Below, one piece after another: positions 10,239 through 20,789 of a DNA stretch of 64,000 nucleotides. Each line of letters starts with the position of its first letter. The first letter of the stretch is position 1. Origin of the DNA: Bacillota bacterium (GTDB lineage: Bacteria > Bacillota > Clostridia > Acetivibrionales > DTU013); contig JAEYRB010000056.1 of assembly GCA_023409735.1 (NCBI GenBank), positions 84,248 to 148,247 of the forward strand, read 5' to 3'. The notes under the pieces are model-generated. The model searched no databases, had not been told where the DNA came from, and saw only the letters and a list, made by a program, of their open reading frames with translations. A program made the translations under genes and the position numbers.

Positions 10239-11213
10239 ATGGACCCTGTTACAGCTTCGACAAAAGCAGTAATTAAGCGAAACAATACTGGACTGCTTTT
10301 CCAGTTAAAGAAAAACTGGCCTCTTTTCGTTATGCTGCTGCCAGGCGTAATAGTTTTAATCATTAATAACTACATACCAATGTTTGGTGTTATTATTGCT
10401 TTTAAGAATTATCGCTATAGCGGAAGTTTTTTAAATAGTATTATCAAAAGTGATTTTGTAGGATTCAGGAATTTTGAGTTTTTCATAAAAACTCCATACG
10501 CATGGCAGATGACACGTAATACACTGCTTTATAATATTGCATTCATTATATTGGGACTGATAGTACCTGTTACTTTTGCAATAATCCTTAGCGAATTAAG
10601 AAATAAGAGAACGTCAAAGTTCTATCAAAGCGTAGTATTTTTACCATATTTTCTTTCATGGATTGTTATAAGCTATCTTGTTTTCTCAATTTTCAGTGTT
10701 GAGAACGGCTTTATAAACAAAAGCATCCTTGTTCCACTTGGAATTGCGCCGGTTGAGTGGTACTCGAGTCCAAAGTATTGGCCACCTATATTAATTTTCT
10801 TTCAGCTGTGGAAGTATACTGGCTATAATATTGTAGTTTATCTGGCAGCTATAACTGGAATAGATACAGAATTTTATGAAGCGGCTGAGATAGATGGAGC
10901 TACTAAGTTCCAGCAAATAAGGCACATCACGCTCCCTATGCTAAAGACATTAATGATTATTCTTACGTTACTGGCAGTAGGCAGAATATTCAATGCAGAT
11001 TTCGGGCTGTTCTATAATGTTCCGAGAAACATTGGCAGTCTTTATCCTGCAACACAGGTTATTGATACGTATGTATATAATGCGTTGATGAATACAAACA
11101 ACATAGGCATGGCATCAGCAGCAGGTACATATCAGGCGGTAATCGGATGTATAACTGTATTTACTGCAAATATGATCGTAAGAAGAGTTGATAAGGAAAG
11201 TGCGTTATTCTAA
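10239..11213 (+). CDS. Sugar ABC transporter permease (LplB-like)
   Basis: Integral membrane permease of 324 residues for carbohydrate uptake, one half of the transmembrane channel. About six helices are visible after a basic N-terminal stretch. The cytoplasmic EAA loop that docks the ATPase reads EAAEIDGATKFQQIRHITLP near residues 209-228. The N-terminal half has the PMFGVIIAFKNY segment typical of LplB-type permeases. The next gene's ribosome site overlaps its stop. No ATPase gene is in the window; such systems commonly share an MsmX-like ATPase encoded elsewhere. Confidence 0.93.
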   Translation: MDPVTASTKAVIKRNNTGLLFQLKKNWPLFVMLLPGVIVLIINNYIPMFGVIIAFKNYRYSGSFLNSIIKSDFVGFRNFEFFIKTPYAWQMTRNTLLYNIAFIILGLIVPVTFAIILSELRNKRTSKFYQSVVFLPYFLSWIVISYLVFSIFSVENGFINKSILVPLGIAPVEWYSSPKYWPPILIFFQLWKYTGYNIVVYLAAITGIDTEFYEAAEIDGATKFQQIRHITLPMLKTLMIILTLLAVGRIFNADFGLFYNVPRNIGSLYPATQVIDTYVYNALMNTNNIGMASAAGTYQAVIGCITVFTANMIVRRVDKESALF

Positions 11214-11223
11214 GGAGGCTATT

Positions 11224-12132
11224 ATGGACATAAAGAAAAGCAGGCGAAGCCAAATAGGTGTTGGGACAAATATTTTATTTAATATGCTATTCATAATTTA
11301 TGCAGTGTTATGCATTGCACCCTTGGTACTCGTATTTATGATATCAATTTCAAGTGAAGAAGCCATAAGGGCTAATGGCTATTCATTCATACCTCAGGAA
11401 TTTAGCTCAAAGGCCTATGATTATATAATTGCAGCAGGCGGAAGAATATGGAGGGCATATGGAGTTTCAATTTTTGTAACCATAGTCGGTACATTGTTAA
11501 GCTTGCTGGTTATCTGCATGTACGCATATCCATTATCACGAAGCAGCTTTAAGTATAAAAACCAATTTGCTTTTTTTGCCTTCTTTACGATGATTTTCGG
11601 AGGCGGACTTGTTCCGTGGTATATAGTGTATTCTCAGCTGATACCGATCAAAAATACCATTTGGATACTTATAGTGCCTTATCTGATGAATACCTGGTTC
11701 ATGATGATAATGAGAACCTTTTACAGGACCACAATACCTGAATCAATAATAGAATCCGCAAGGATAGACGGAGCCGGAGAATTCAGGACATTCTTTGTCA
11801 TAGTATTACCGCTGTGTAAAGCCGGACTTGCCACAATAGGTCTATTCTGCACATTGAATTTCTGGAATGATTATTATCTTCCGTTAATATTTGTTACTAA
11901 GGCCCAAAACTATAATATTCAGTATCTTATGTATGAGACCTTGAGTTCTATTCAGACTCTGCTTAATTCGAGCAATACAACATCTGAGGCGTCCAAAATT
12001 CTGGCGGATCTTCCAAGTGAAGGCGTAAGAATGGCTATAGCAATAATTTCTATAGGACCGATAGTATTGGCCTACCCCTTCTTCCAGAAGTACTTTGTAA
12101 AGGGACTTACTGTGGGCGCAGTCAAAGGATGA
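11224..12132 (+). CDS. Sugar ABC transporter permease (YtcP-like)
   Basis: Second permease of the pair, 302 residues, with six predicted helices and an EAA-like loop (ESARIDGAGEFRTFFVIVLP). ATG 11224 is chosen over an upstream in-frame start at 11188 because TAAGGAGGC ends just before it and the upstream start would overlap the previous gene. It forms the heterodimeric channel with the 10239 product. Confidence 0.93.
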   Translation: MDIKKSRRSQIGVGTNILFNMLFIIYAVLCIAPLVLVFMISISSEEAIRANGYSFIPQEFSSKAYDYIIAAGGRIWRAYGVSIFVTIVGTLLSLLVICMYAYPLSRSSFKYKNQFAFFAFFTMIFGGGLVPWYIVYSQLIPIKNTIWILIVPYLMNTWFMMIMRTFYRTTIPESIIESARIDGAGEFRTFFVIVLPLCKAGLATIGLFCTLNFWNDYYLPLIFVTKAQNYNIQYLMYETLSSIQTLLNSSNTTSEASKILADLPSEGVRMAIAIISIGPIVLAYPFFQKYFVKGLTVGAVKG

Positions 12133-12193
12133 TATCGTTGTTCCAAAAGGAACGCGTTTCATAAATAAAAATATTATGGGAGGTACATGTTTT

Positions 12194-13762
12194 ATGCGCA
12201 ATTTCAAAAGGTTGATATGCCTTGCACTGGTGGTTGTATTTGCATTTTCAATGCTCCTTACCGGCTGCGGAGACAAGAAGGTTGAGCCTGCTGCAGCAGA
12301 CAAGACAGTAGCAGATAATGCTGCACCAGCTGCAGAGAATGCTGAGCCTGCAAAGGCTGAAGCTCCTAAGGACAAGGTTAAGCTTACTATGACATTGGTG
12401 GGTAATAAGCAGGAAAACGATACTCAGAAGGTTATGGATAAGATTGCTGAATACCTTAAGGACTCTCTCAATGTAGAAATCGATCTTCAGGTATATGGTT
12501 GGGGAGATCCATATGAGAAGAAAATAAACACTATGCTCTCTTCCGGTGAACCGTTTGATATCTGCTTTACTGCTACTTGGGCAGCTAACTACTATTTAAA
12601 TGCAAACAAGGGTTACTTTACTGAATTAAATCAGTATCTTGAGAAATATCCTTCGATTTATGAAGTAGCAGGTAAGGACTTCGTTGATGCATCCGCTATC
12701 GGTGGTAAGAACTATGCAGTTCCAACTAACAAGGAACACTGCCACAACTGGGGATACCTTGTATTGAAGGATAAGGCTAATGAATATGGACTTGATCCTT
12801 CTAAGATAACTAAGATGGAGGACATGGAACCCTTCTTTGATAAGGCTAAGGCTGATGGTCTCACTCCTCTCCTTGCAATTGCTGGTGATTCACCATACAA
12901 GTTCACTGACTGGGATTTCATGTCAGATGAAAGTATTCCTGGAGCTCTTTATCCGGATAACAGAGACAGTAAAGTAATTAACCAGTTCTTCGCTCCGGAA
13001 TCGATTGCTATGTTTAAGAAGCTTCGTGAATACAACCAAAAGGGTTACATAGCTAAGGATGCTGCTACGATGGAAAACACATCTGAGCAAATGTCAACTG
13101 GTAAATTCTTTGCAGTTGAACAGTCACTGAAGCCTGGTAAGGATATTGAAATGTCACAGAGCACAAAGGTTGATTGGGTACAGGTTGACATAACAAAGGT
13201 TATTATGTCAAATCGTGAAACTGTTGGTGCATTGCTTGCAATTCCTGCAGCTTCAAAGAATGCAGAAAGAGCTTATCAGTTCATAGAAACACTCTACACT
13301 GATAAGGTCGTTAGGAATCTACTCACATTTGGTATCGAAGGTGAACATTACACTGTAAATCCAGATGGAAGAATAAAGATCACTCAGGCCGGAGTAGACA
13401 ATTATGGTGGAGGAAACTCATTCAGATATGGAGATCAGATGAAGGATCTTATCCTTGAGACTGAACCTATCGATAAGTGGGATGCTTATGGAGATTACAA
13501 TAAGAGTGGTCTTGTTATGAACAGCCTTGGCTTCGCATTTATGACTGAAAATAAAGATACCGGAGTTAATGTTGAAAATCAAGTATCAGCTTGTAAGGCA
13601 GTTTACCAAACTTACTACAAAGAGCTTTACACTGGTTCTGTTGATGTAGATTCAACAGTTGCTAAGTTCAAAGCAGATCTTGAAGCAGCTGGTTCTAACG
13701 AAGTTATTGCAGAAATGCAGAAGCAGTACGATGCTTGGCTAGTAGCAAACGGCAAAAAGTAA
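12194..13762 (+). CDS. Sugar-binding lipoprotein of the ABC transporter (LplA-like)
   Basis: Solute-binding lipoprotein of 522 residues. The signal ends in LLTGC, followed by an Ala/Glu/Pro-rich tether of about 40 residues and a large binding domain (LTMTLVGNKQENDTQKVMDKI...). The start is ATG 12194, because GGGAGGT sits directly upstream; the ATG at 12176 lies before that ribosome site. Codon use is notably biased (AAG, GAA, CTT) as in highly expressed genes. It is the dedicated binding protein for the two permeases; cellodextrin as ligand is inferred from the phosphorylase downstream. Confidence 0.9.
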   Translation: MRNFKRLICLALVVVFAFSMLLTGCGDKKVEPAAADKTVADNAAPAAENAEPAKAEAPKDKVKLTMTLVGNKQENDTQKVMDKIAEYLKDSLNVEIDLQVYGWGDPYEKKINTMLSSGEPFDICFTATWAANYYLNANKGYFTELNQYLEKYPSIYEVAGKDFVDASAIGGKNYAVPTNKEHCHNWGYLVLKDKANEYGLDPSKITKMEDMEPFFDKAKADGLTPLLAIAGDSPYKFTDWDFMSDESIPGALYPDNRDSKVINQFFAPESIAMFKKLREYNQKGYIAKDAATMENTSEQMSTGKFFAVEQSLKPGKDIEMSQSTKVDWVQVDITKVIMSNRETVGALLAIPAASKNAERAYQFIETLYTDKVVRNLLTFGIEGEHYTVNPDGRIKITQAGVDNYGGGNSFRYGDQMKDLILETEPIDKWDAYGDYNKSGLVMNSLGFAFMTENKDTGVNVENQVSACKAVYQTYYKELYTGSVDVDSTVAKFKADLEAAGSNEVIAEMQKQYDAWLVANGKK

Positions 13763-13793
13763 TCAATGATTAGAATTTATCGGTAGAAATATA

Positions 13794-13819
13794 CAGGGGT
13801 GGGAGTCATCCTGCCCCTG
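13794..13819 (+). other. Stem-loop between binding protein and phosphorylase genes
   Basis: CAGGGG and CCCCTG close a strong hairpin but no T-run follows. It fits a transcript-stabilising or processing hairpin that would leave the binding-protein mRNA more abundant than the rest of the operon. That role is inference. Confidence 0.5.
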
Positions 13820-13980
13820 CAAATTCAAGAATTATAGCAATGGACAATAAACTCGGATGAGTGATATAGTTGGTACATTAGTCTACAACATGACTAGGCA
13901 TAAAATATGCTTAATTGTGAAGACGATTGTGTACAATACAAGAACTACATAACTTACGACAATTAATTTGGAGGTCAAAA

Positions 13981-16419
13981 ATGAGATACGGTTATTTTGA
14001 CGATGGCAACAGAGAATATGTTATCACTACACCCGAAACACCGGTACCTTGGATAAATTACTCGGGAAATCAGGATTTTTTCTCGCTGATTTCAAATACA
14101 GCAGGTGGTTACTGCTTTTATAAGGATGCACGATTAAGGCGTATTACAAGATATAGGTATAATAATGTACCTGTTGATAACGGCGGAAGATATTTTTACA
14201 TAAAGGATAGCAGTGGAGATTACTGGTGCCCAGGCTGGAGTCCGGTGAAAAAAACGCTGGATAAATATGAGTGCCGTCATGGACTTGGGTATACAAAAAT
14301 ATATGGTGAAAGAGGCGGAATAGGAGCAGAGCTGTTATTCTTCGTTCCTCAGAATTTTAATGGTGAAGTACAGAAGGTATGTATTGAAAATAAAAGCAAT
14401 GAATTAAAGAATATTACTTTATTCTCCTTTATTGAGTGGTGTCTGTGGAATGCATATGATGATATGACTAATTTCCAGAGAAATTTCAATACAGGTGAAG
14501 TTGAAATTGAAAATAATACAATTTATCATAAAACAGAATACAGAGAAAGACGCAATCACTATGCTTTTTACTCTGCAAATACCGATATGACCGGCTTTGA
14601 CACTGACAGGACAGCATTTGTTGGTCAGTATAACGGCTTTGACACGCCAAAAGCCGTTTCAGAAGGCAGATCCCTCAATTCTGTTGCTGATGGCTGGTCA
14701 CCAATCGCATCACACAGCTTTGACATTGCACTAAAGCCGGGTGAGAAAAAGGAAATAGTTTTCATTCTGGGCTATGCGGAAAATGATGAAAGTGAAAAAT
14801 GGATAGCTCCCGGTATTATAAATAAAAAAGCAGCAAAGCAGATGATAGAGAAATTCTCTACAACTGAAAAGGTGGAATCAGCATATAAGGAACTGCAGAC
14901 TTACTGGACAGAGCTCCTGTCAAAATACACAATAAAGAGCAGTGACGAGAAACTTAACCGAATGGTGAACATATGGAATCAATACCAATGCATGGTCACC
15001 TTCAATATGTCAAGAAGCGCTTCATATTTTGAATCAGGCATTGGTAGAGGTATGGGCTTCAGAGATTCCAATCAGGATATACTGGGCTTTGTACACCAGA
15101 TCCCTGACAGGGCAAAGGAGAGACTGCTCGATCTGGCAGCAACACAGCTTGAGGATGGTGGAGCATATCATCAGTATCAGCCCCTCACTAAAAAAGGCAA
15201 TAATGAAATAGGTGGTAATTTCAATGATGATCCGCTGTGGCTTATATCAGCAGTAGCTGCATACATAAAGGAAACGGGAGACTTCAACATATTGGAGGAA
15301 CAGGTTCCCTTTGACAATGATCCAGAAAAGGCAAAGAGCTTATTTGAGCATCTTAAAAGATCCTTCTACCATGTGGTTAATAATCTTGGGCCTCATGGAC
15401 TGCCGCTTATAGGAAGAGCTGACTGGAATGATTGCCTTAATCTTAACTGCTTTTCGACAACTCCTGACGAATCCTACCAGACTACTACCAGCAAGGATGG
15501 TAAGGTGGCAGAATCTGTACTGATAGCAGGCATGTTCGTATTTATAGGAAATGACTATGTAAGGATATGTGAAAACATAGGGCTCTATAATGAGGCTAAG
15601 GAAGCTAAGAACCATATAAATACTATGAAGGAAACTGTTTTGAAATACGGCTTTGATGGTGAATGGTTCATAAGAGCTTATGATGATTTCGGCAATAAAG
15701 TAGGAAGCAAGGAGAATGAAGAGGGTAAGATATTCATTGAGACACAGGGTTTCTGCAGCATGGCCGGAATAGGACTGGAAAATGGAAAGACAGAGAAAGC
15801 ACTGGATTCAGCGTGGAAATACCTGGATACAAAGCATGGAATGGTGCTGCTGAATCCTGCATATACAAAATATCATGAAGAACTTGGAGAAATTTCCTCT
15901 TATCCACCTGGATATAAGGAGAATGCAGGTATATTCTGTCACAACAACCCATGGATCATGGCTGCAGAAACAGTGCTTGGCAGAGGAGATAATGCTTTCA
16001 AATTGTATTCAAAGATAGCTCCGGCATACCGTGAGGAAATAAGTGATCTGCATAGGATGGAACCATATGTTTATTCGCAGATGATTGCCGGAAAGGACGC
16101 AAAGAGGCATGGCGAGGCAAAGAATTCATGGCTTACAGGAACGGCTGCATGGAATTTCGTAGCTATTTCACAGTTTATTTTAGGAATTAAGCCTGACTTC
16201 CAGGGACTTAGTGTTGATCCCTGTATACCTGCAGCCTGGGATGGCTTTACTGTAACAAGGCATTTTAGAGGTACTGTGTATGAAATTGAAGTTAGGAATC
16301 CAGATCATATATCAAAGGGAGTACGGAAGTTAATAATAGATGGTAAAGAATTTATTGGAAATATATTGCCGGTATTCGGTGACGGCAAGGTTCATAGGGC
16401 TGAGGTAATTATGGGTTAA
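13981..16419 (+). CDS. cbp: Cellobiose phosphorylase, glycoside hydrolase family 94
   Basis: Cytoplasmic enzyme that splits cellobiose with phosphate into glucose 1-phosphate and glucose, saving ATP. The 812 residues match the family length of about 811. The N-terminus ([15 protein letters not shown]...) and the run [16 protein letters not shown] are characteristic of clostridial cellobiose phosphorylases. The catalytic acid lies in [10 protein letters not shown] (residues 481-484 are DWND), in the alpha-barrel; the C-terminal phosphate-site region with the [10 protein letters not shown] motif is intact. ATG 13981 follows TTGGAGGTC; the ATG at 13927 would lengthen the protein with an unrelated segment. 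Last gene of the transport operon, followed by a terminator. Cellodextrin phosphorylase is less likely, since it is longer. Confidence 0.93.
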   Translation: MRYGYFDDGNREYVITTPETPVPWINYSGNQDFFSLISNTAGGYCFYKDARLRRITRYRYNNVPVDNGGRYFYIKDSSGDYWCPGWSPVKKTLDKYECRHGLGYTKIYGERGGIGAELLFFVPQNFNGEVQKVCIENKSNELKNITLFSFIEWCLWNAYDDMTNFQRNFNTGEVEIENNTIYHKTEYRERRNHYAFYSANTDMTGFDTDRTAFVGQYNGFDTPKAVSEGRSLNSVADGWSPIASHSFDIALKPGEKKEIVFILGYAENDESEKWIAPGIINKKAAKQMIEKFSTTEKVESAYKELQTYWTELLSKYTIKSSDEKLNRMVNIWNQYQCMVTFNMSRSASYFESGIGRGMGFRDSNQDILGFVHQIPDRAKERLLDLAATQLEDGGAYHQYQPLTKKGNNEIGGNFNDDPLWLISAVAAYIKETGDFNILEEQVPFDNDPEKAKSLFEHLKRSFYHVVNNLGPHGLPLIGRADWNDCLNLNCFSTTPDESYQTTTSKDGKVAESVLIAGMFVFIGNDYVRICENIGLYNEAKEAKNHINTMKETVLKYGFDGEWFIRAYDDFGNKVGSKENEEGKIFIETQGFCSMAGIGLENGKTEKALDSAWKYLDTKHGMVLLNPAYTKYHEELGEISSYPPGYKENAGIFCHNNPWIMAAETVLGRGDNAFKLYSKIAPAYREEISDLHRMEPYVYSQMIAGKDAKRHGEAKNSWLTGTAAWNFVAISQFILGIKPDFQGLSVDPCIPAAWDGFTVTRHFRGTVYEIEVRNPDHISKGVRKLIIDGKEFIGNILPVFGDGKVHRAEVIMG

Positions 16420-16497
16420 CACAATGACCGTCAAAATTATTTGATAGGTTAAATGCAATAGCTTACCAATAAATTTATTAATTTCGCTTACTATACT

Positions 16498-16536
16498 GGT
16501 GGGAATTCTTTATGAAGACCCGCCCTTTTTTTTCTT
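16498..16536 (+). terminator. Terminator of the cellobiose operon
   Basis: GGTGGG pairs with CCCGCC, with TTC/GAA inside, followed by T8. Confidence 0.85.
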
Positions 16537-16615
16537 AGCCAATAACTTTTTAAGTTCTGGCTCTGTGTTATAACTGAAGTAGGCTTCTAGCAAAATAAAA
16601 TATTGATATATTTTT

Positions 16616-16660
16616 CTGGCAGATAATCTAGTACATATCTAGGTTACTGCCAGGTTTATT
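16616..16660. terminator. Second strong hairpin in the 16.4-16.9 kb gap
   Basis: CTGGCAG pairs with CTGCCAG and inside it TAATCTAG with CTAGGTTA, a 15-pair stem with one bulge, followed by GTTTATTT. T-rich DNA also flanks it on the other strand, so it could act both ways. The rest of the 16420-16864 gap shows nothing I can name. Confidence 0.55.
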
Positions 16661-16864
16661 TCATAATGTTCCTTCACAAGAGCCTCCGTTTTCTATACTG
16701 ACATAATATATGATTTTCAAACATCTTAAGCCCTTTAATATCAAAAGGTACTATCTTAATTGCCTTGTTTTGAAATCCCCTACTCTAGCTAGTGCATGGA
16801 CATAAAAAGAGAACTAATGCATAGAAATAGTTATTGAATGTATAGTTCAAAAGGGAGAGGGATA

Positions 16865-18325
16865 ATGAAAAAGGTATTAATAATAACATTGATCTTTATG
16901 CTCATTTTCGGATCACAGGCTATGGCATCCGGAGCGGTAACAACTGGGGCAACGATAGCAAGTTCAGCCATGATGATAAAAGATGTATCAGCCATAGCAT
17001 CGGCTGCTGCATCATCCAACGCAGAAATCTCAGTCTCAGATACAGCAGCATCGGCCGCCGCATCATCTAACGCAGAAATCACAGACTCAAATACAGCAGC
17101 ATCGGCCTCCATATCAACAGCAACAAAATCAGTTGCAGCACCAGCGGCAGTAAAAACAAATATACTGGAACTATCTGATATAAAAATTGTGATGGATGGA
17201 AGGCTGACTAAATTCAACGATGTGCCTGTATCTGTAGCATCAAATACATTGCTGCCGCTTAGAGAAATGCTTGTTAAACTTGGTGTGCCTAATGATGATG
17301 AGCATATTAAATATAATAATGAGGAGAAGAGTGTTACTGTTTCATATGAAGGAGTAAGTATTTATCTATCTGTCGGAAGTAAAACTGCATATGTAAATAG
17401 CGAGCCGATTCTCCTAAATGCAGCTCCTCTATTGTATTCAAAGAATCAAAAAATATATATCCCCTTCAGGTTTGTTGCTGAGGCAATAGGCAAAAAGGTA
17501 GTATGGGATGGATCATCAAGAACGATATACGTTTGCAGTGAAGCAAGCTATGATAATGTTAGAACGATACTGAAAAAATCGGATGAGGCAATGAAAAATT
17601 CTCTTAGCTTTACGCAGAATATTTCTATGGTCAGTAATGTTAAGTCATCACAGGGAAGTATAAAATTTAATGTTGATATATCAACTAAGCTTGATAAGCT
17701 TAAAAGGGAGCTTTTCATGACGATGAATATAAATATGTTGGGAATTGAAATGACATCTGACACATACTATGCTGATAATGTAGTGTATAGCCAAGATCCG
17801 ATAAATAAAACATGGAAAAAAACATTATATGAAAAGGATGAATATCAAAAGCTGTTTGACGAACAGTGTGAACCAATTATGCTCGGCACAGATGATCCGC
17901 TTTGTGCGGGACTATGTCAATCAGATACTGCCAATAGCAATGAGATCCTGCTAAAAGGAGATGTATTTTTAATTGAAGCTATGACTAAGGCGCTTGACAG
18001 TCAAAAGGAGGCAAGCTCAATAGTAACAGAAGAGGATATGGAATTTGATGAGTTTAATATGGAGGTGATCCTTGATAGTAGTACATACAGAATAAACAGT
18101 ATAGTAATCAAGGGCAGCTATGGTAAGTATAACAACAATAGCAGCAGCATCCCAAGCAGCAACCATAATAACATATCAACCGCAACTGATGTAAATATCA
18201 AAGCCGACTGCTCAGATTATGATGCTGATTACCAGATAGTAGTTCCCACAGAGATAAAGGATAGTGCAGCTATAGTGGAACGAGATACTGCGACTCCTGT
18301 AAATAAAAACGGCTTTGGCGAATAA
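16865..18325 (+). CDS. Secreted protein with copper amine oxidase N-terminal (stalk) domain
   Basis: The 486-residue product has a signal peptide (MKKVLIITLIFMLIFGSQAMA), then an Ala/Ser-rich linker that holds two near-identical units of about 17 residues (ASAAASSNAEI...), then a Cu_amine_oxidN1-type domain (about 100-225: MVDGRL-like start, LLPLREML, IYIPFRFVAEAIGKKVVWDG). The remaining 250 residues match nothing I recognise; they read like a lipoprotein LolA-type beta fold in part (IVVPTEIKD near the end). In clostridia this N-terminal domain occurs on many cell-surface proteins and is not catalytic. ATG 16865 is chosen for AAGGGAGAGG upstream. Confidence 0.75.
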   Translation: MKKVLIITLIFMLIFGSQAMASGAVTTGATIASSAMMIKDVSAIASAAASSNAEISVSDTAASAAASSNAEITDSNTAASASISTATKSVAAPAAVKTNILELSDIKIVMDGRLTKFNDVPVSVASNTLLPLREMLVKLGVPNDDEHIKYNNEEKSVTVSYEGVSIYLSVGSKTAYVNSEPILLNAAPLLYSKNQKIYIPFRFVAEAIGKKVVWDGSSRTIYVCSEASYDNVRTILKKSDEAMKNSLSFTQNISMVSNVKSSQGSIKFNVDISTKLDKLKRELFMTMNINMLGIEMTSDTYYADNVVYSQDPINKTWKKTLYEKDEYQKLFDEQCEPIMLGTDDPLCAGLCQSDTANSNEILLKGDVFLIEAMTKALDSQKEASSIVTEEDMEFDEFNMEVILDSSTYRINSIVIKGSYGKYNNNSSSIPSSNHNNISTATDVNIKADCSDYDADYQIVVPTEIKDSAAIVERDTATPVNKNGFGE

Positions 18326-18457
18326 AGGATAATGCAGTGACTGTTGAGTAAGTATAAGGCTATTGTTAATAATCATGAGATAGTTCATTAAATAATATAG
18401 GGCTCTCAGTTATCATGAAGTGCAAATACATTTTGAATTATTGTTAAACTCATTATT

Positions 18458-18490
18458 GCATGCTATAATTTAACTTATAGCATGCTTTTA
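18458..18490 (+). terminator. Terminator after the stalk-domain protein
   Basis: GCATGCTATAA pairs perfectly with TTATAGCATGC around a 6-base loop and is followed by TTTT. Confidence 0.85.
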
Positions 18491-18575
18491 TGTGTATTGC
18501 TTTATAGTCGTTATATTACAATTTAGAATGAGCTGTGTTGATTTTATCAGCTTTAATTATTCCATTGCAGTGATG

Positions 18576-18604
18576 TTGACAAAGCATATATTGCCGCGTT
18601 GTAT
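18576..18604 (+). promoter_or_regulatory. Promoter of the upstream hydrogenase-associated genes
   Basis: TTGACA at 18576, 17-base spacer, TTGTAT at 18599. It lies about 60 bases before the first DRTGG gene and after a terminator. Confidence 0.55.
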
Positions 18605-18665
18605 TCCGGTTACGATTAATTAGTTAATAACAACATTCTATAATAGATAAGAGGGGCAGTTTAAT

Positions 18666-19016
18666 ATGAAAATTAGCAAGATTATTGATGTACTGGGCGC
18701 AGAGTTGCTTACTGGTGATGATATGGAGATGGACATTGAGTCCGCCTGCGGATCAGATTTAATGAGCGATGTAATGGCATTTGTAAAGGAAAATGTCCTC
18801 CTCCTTACCGGCCTGGTAAGTCCACAGGTAATCCGAACCGCCGAAATGATGGATATAAGAGCAATTGTATTTGTAAGAGGAAAGAATCCGGGACAGGCTG
18901 TACTAGATCTGGCAAGAGAAAAAAACATGATAATAATGACAACACATAGCCCCATGTTCATTGCTTGTGGCAAGCTTTACAGTGCGGGCATGAAGGGAAA
19001 GGATGTTTTAGATTGA
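18666..19016 (+). CDS. DRTGG-domain protein
   Basis: Small cytoplasmic protein of 116 residues: KISKIIDVLGAELLTGDD at the start, then an alternating alpha/beta pattern ending in IIMTTHSPMFIACGKLY. This is the stand-alone DRTGG fold found beside [FeFe]-hydrogenase genes in clostridia; the domain also occurs in nucleotide-binding phosphotransacetylase relatives. A shorter relative is at 21025. Its TGA overlaps the next gene's TTG start. The role is probably regulatory or cofactor-related; the exact function is unknown. Confidence 0.78.
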   Translation: MKISKIIDVLGAELLTGDDMEMDIESACGSDLMSDVMAFVKENVLLLTGLVSPQVIRTAEMMDIRAIVFVRGKNPGQAVLDLAREKNMIIMTTHSPMFIACGKLYSAGMKGKDVLD

Positions 19017-19459
19017 GCAGTGGAATAATGAGGCTGCACTATAAAATTCCATCCTATGATCTTACATGTGCAGGTGAAGCTTCAAGTAATGTAAAAAGAA
19101 ATTTGACACAGCTTGGCGTTGATCCTGTATATATAAAGAAAACAGCTATTTCAATGTATGAGGCGGAAATAAATGCTGTAATCCACGGTAATGGCGGAGT
19201 GGCAGATGTTGAGATCGACAGCGAAAAAATTGTGGTACGAATAAGTGATAGAGGACCAGGTATTCCAAACATTGAGCTGGCAATGCAGGAAGGCTATTCC
19301 ACAGCTTCTGACGAGGTGCGTGAAATGGGCTTCGGCGCCGGTATGGGGCTGCCCAATATTAAAAGGTATTCTGATAAATTAGATATACAGACGAAGGTAA
19401 ATGAAGGTACTGTTTTAACAATTGTTGTATACTTTAAAGACACTGACCTTAAGGGGTGA
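19013..19459 (+). CDS. Anti-sigma-factor-like ATP-binding protein (RsbW/HATPase family)
   Basis: The 148-residue GHKL ATPase has N box EINAVIHGNGG, G1 box ISDRGPGIPN and G2 box GFGAGMGLPNI. It lacks a phosphorylatable His domain, so it is an RsbW/SpoIIAB-like kinase or switch rather than a full histidine kinase. A start at TTG 19013, overlapping the previous stop (TTGA) and preceded by GGAAAGGA, gives tight coupling; ATG 19028 is the alternative. It sits between a DRTGG protein and a hydrogenase-like protein, an order repeated downstream (22884). Confidence 0.8.
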   Translation: MSSGIMRLHYKIPSYDLTCAGEASSNVKRNLTQLGVDPVYIKKTAISMYEAEINAVIHGNGGVADVEIDSEKIVVRISDRGPGIPNIELAMQEGYSTASDEVREMGFGAGMGLPNIKRYSDKLDIQTKVNEGTVLTIVVYFKDTDLKG

Positions 19460-19463
19460 GGTA

Positions 19464-20789
19464 ATGGGAGACTATTTCCATTCGGTTACATTGGATGAGG
19501 AAAAATGTAGGGGTTGTACCAACTGTATAAAGCGTTGTCCAACAGAGGCTATAAGAGTTAGAAATGGCAAGGCGCGTATAATAAAGGAAAGATGTATTGA
19601 CTGTGGAGAATGTATAAGTATTTGCCCGTATCATGCAAAAAAGGCAATTACAGACGATATGTCAATCATAAACGGGTTCAAATATAAAATCGTTATACCT
19701 GCTCCCACTCTGTACAGCCAGTACAAGTCCACATATTCTTTAAACAGACTGCTTAATGCTTTCAAACTGATAGGCTTTGATGACGTTTACGAGGTGGCAA
19801 GAGCGGCCGAATTTGTTTCTGATACAACCCAAAAGCTGCTGACAGGGGGAAAGCTGAAGAAACCATTGATATCATCGGCATGCCCGGCTGTTGTGAGGCT
19901 TATACAGGTGCGCTTTCCTAATTTGATTGACAATATAGTAAAAGTGGAATCTCCCATGGAGGTTGCAGGAAAAATTGCGAAGAAAAAAGCGGCACAAGAA
20001 ACAGGACTTGACCCTTCTGATATTGGAGTTTTTTTTGTTACGCCTTGCGCGGCAAAGGTGACTAGTGTAAAAGCACCTTATGAAAAAAGGGAATCCTCTG
20101 TGGACGGAGTTATTTCAATGAAGGATATCTATTTGAAGCTGTTGAGTAGACTGGATCATGCTGAGGAAACAGAGCAGTATGTACAGTCAGGCTTCAAGGG
20201 GATCAGGTGGGCAAATTCAGGCGGTGAAGGATTAGCGCTTGATACTGATAAATTCCTGGCTGTTGATGGTATACATAATGTCATAACAATTCTCGAGGCT
20301 GTTGAAAATGACAAGCTTGAGGATGTAGACTTTATAGAGGCGCTATCCTGTACAGGAGGATGCCTTGGCGGGCCTCTTACTGTAGAGAATGTATATGTTG
20401 CAAAGACAAGGCTTAAAAAACATATAGATGAAGCCAAAAAGACTCATATTGAAAAAGATAATGATTATAACGAAGACGACATAATGTGGACTAAGGATAT
20501 TGTTTATAAACCTATTATGAAGTTGGATGCAGACATTGAAAAAGCCATGAAAAAACTGGAGGATCTCGAAAAGATAAATGATGATCTGCCAGGCCTTGAC
20601 TGTGGGGCATGCGGAGCACCAAGCTGCCGTGCGCTTGCCGAGGACATTGTCAGAGGTAACGCCAAAGAAACGGATTGTATATTCAAGCTGCGTGAAAAGG
20701 TGAGAAGCCTTGCAACCCAGATGATAGGCCTTGAGGATAAAATTGTATCGGAAATAAACAATGAGACTGACCAGGATAAAAGTAAGTAG
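19464..20789 (+). CDS. [FeFe]-hydrogenase-like iron-sulfur protein with C-terminal CGACG cluster domain
   Basis: The 441-residue protein begins with two 4Fe-4S motifs (CRGCTNCIKRCP, CIDCGECISICP). Then comes a hydrogenase large-subunit domain with altered H-cluster loops: SSACPAVV in place of TSCSPGW, TPCAAK, and SCTGGCLGG. Last is a Cys4 4Fe-4S domain (CGACGAPSC, then C at DCIF). It lacks the 2Fe-2S and His-ligated clusters of HydA (25733). Such divergent hydrogenases are thought to sense redox state or H2 rather than turn over fast; here that is inference. ATG 19464 is chosen for GGGGTGAGG upstream. Confidence 0.85.
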   Translation: MGDYFHSVTLDEEKCRGCTNCIKRCPTEAIRVRNGKARIIKERCIDCGECISICPYHAKKAITDDMSIINGFKYKIVIPAPTLYSQYKSTYSLNRLLNAFKLIGFDDVYEVARAAEFVSDTTQKLLTGGKLKKPLISSACPAVVRLIQVRFPNLIDNIVKVESPMEVAGKIAKKKAAQETGLDPSDIGVFFVTPCAAKVTSVKAPYEKRESSVDGVISMKDIYLKLLSRLDHAEETEQYVQSGFKGIRWANSGGEGLALDTDKFLAVDGIHNVITILEAVENDKLEDVDFIEALSCTGGCLGGPLTVENVYVAKTRLKKHIDEAKKTHIEKDNDYNEDDIMWTKDIVYKPIMKLDADIEKAMKKLEDLEKINDDLPGLDCGACGAPSCRALAEDIVRGNAKETDCIFKLREKVRSLATQMIGLEDKIVSEINNETDQDKSK

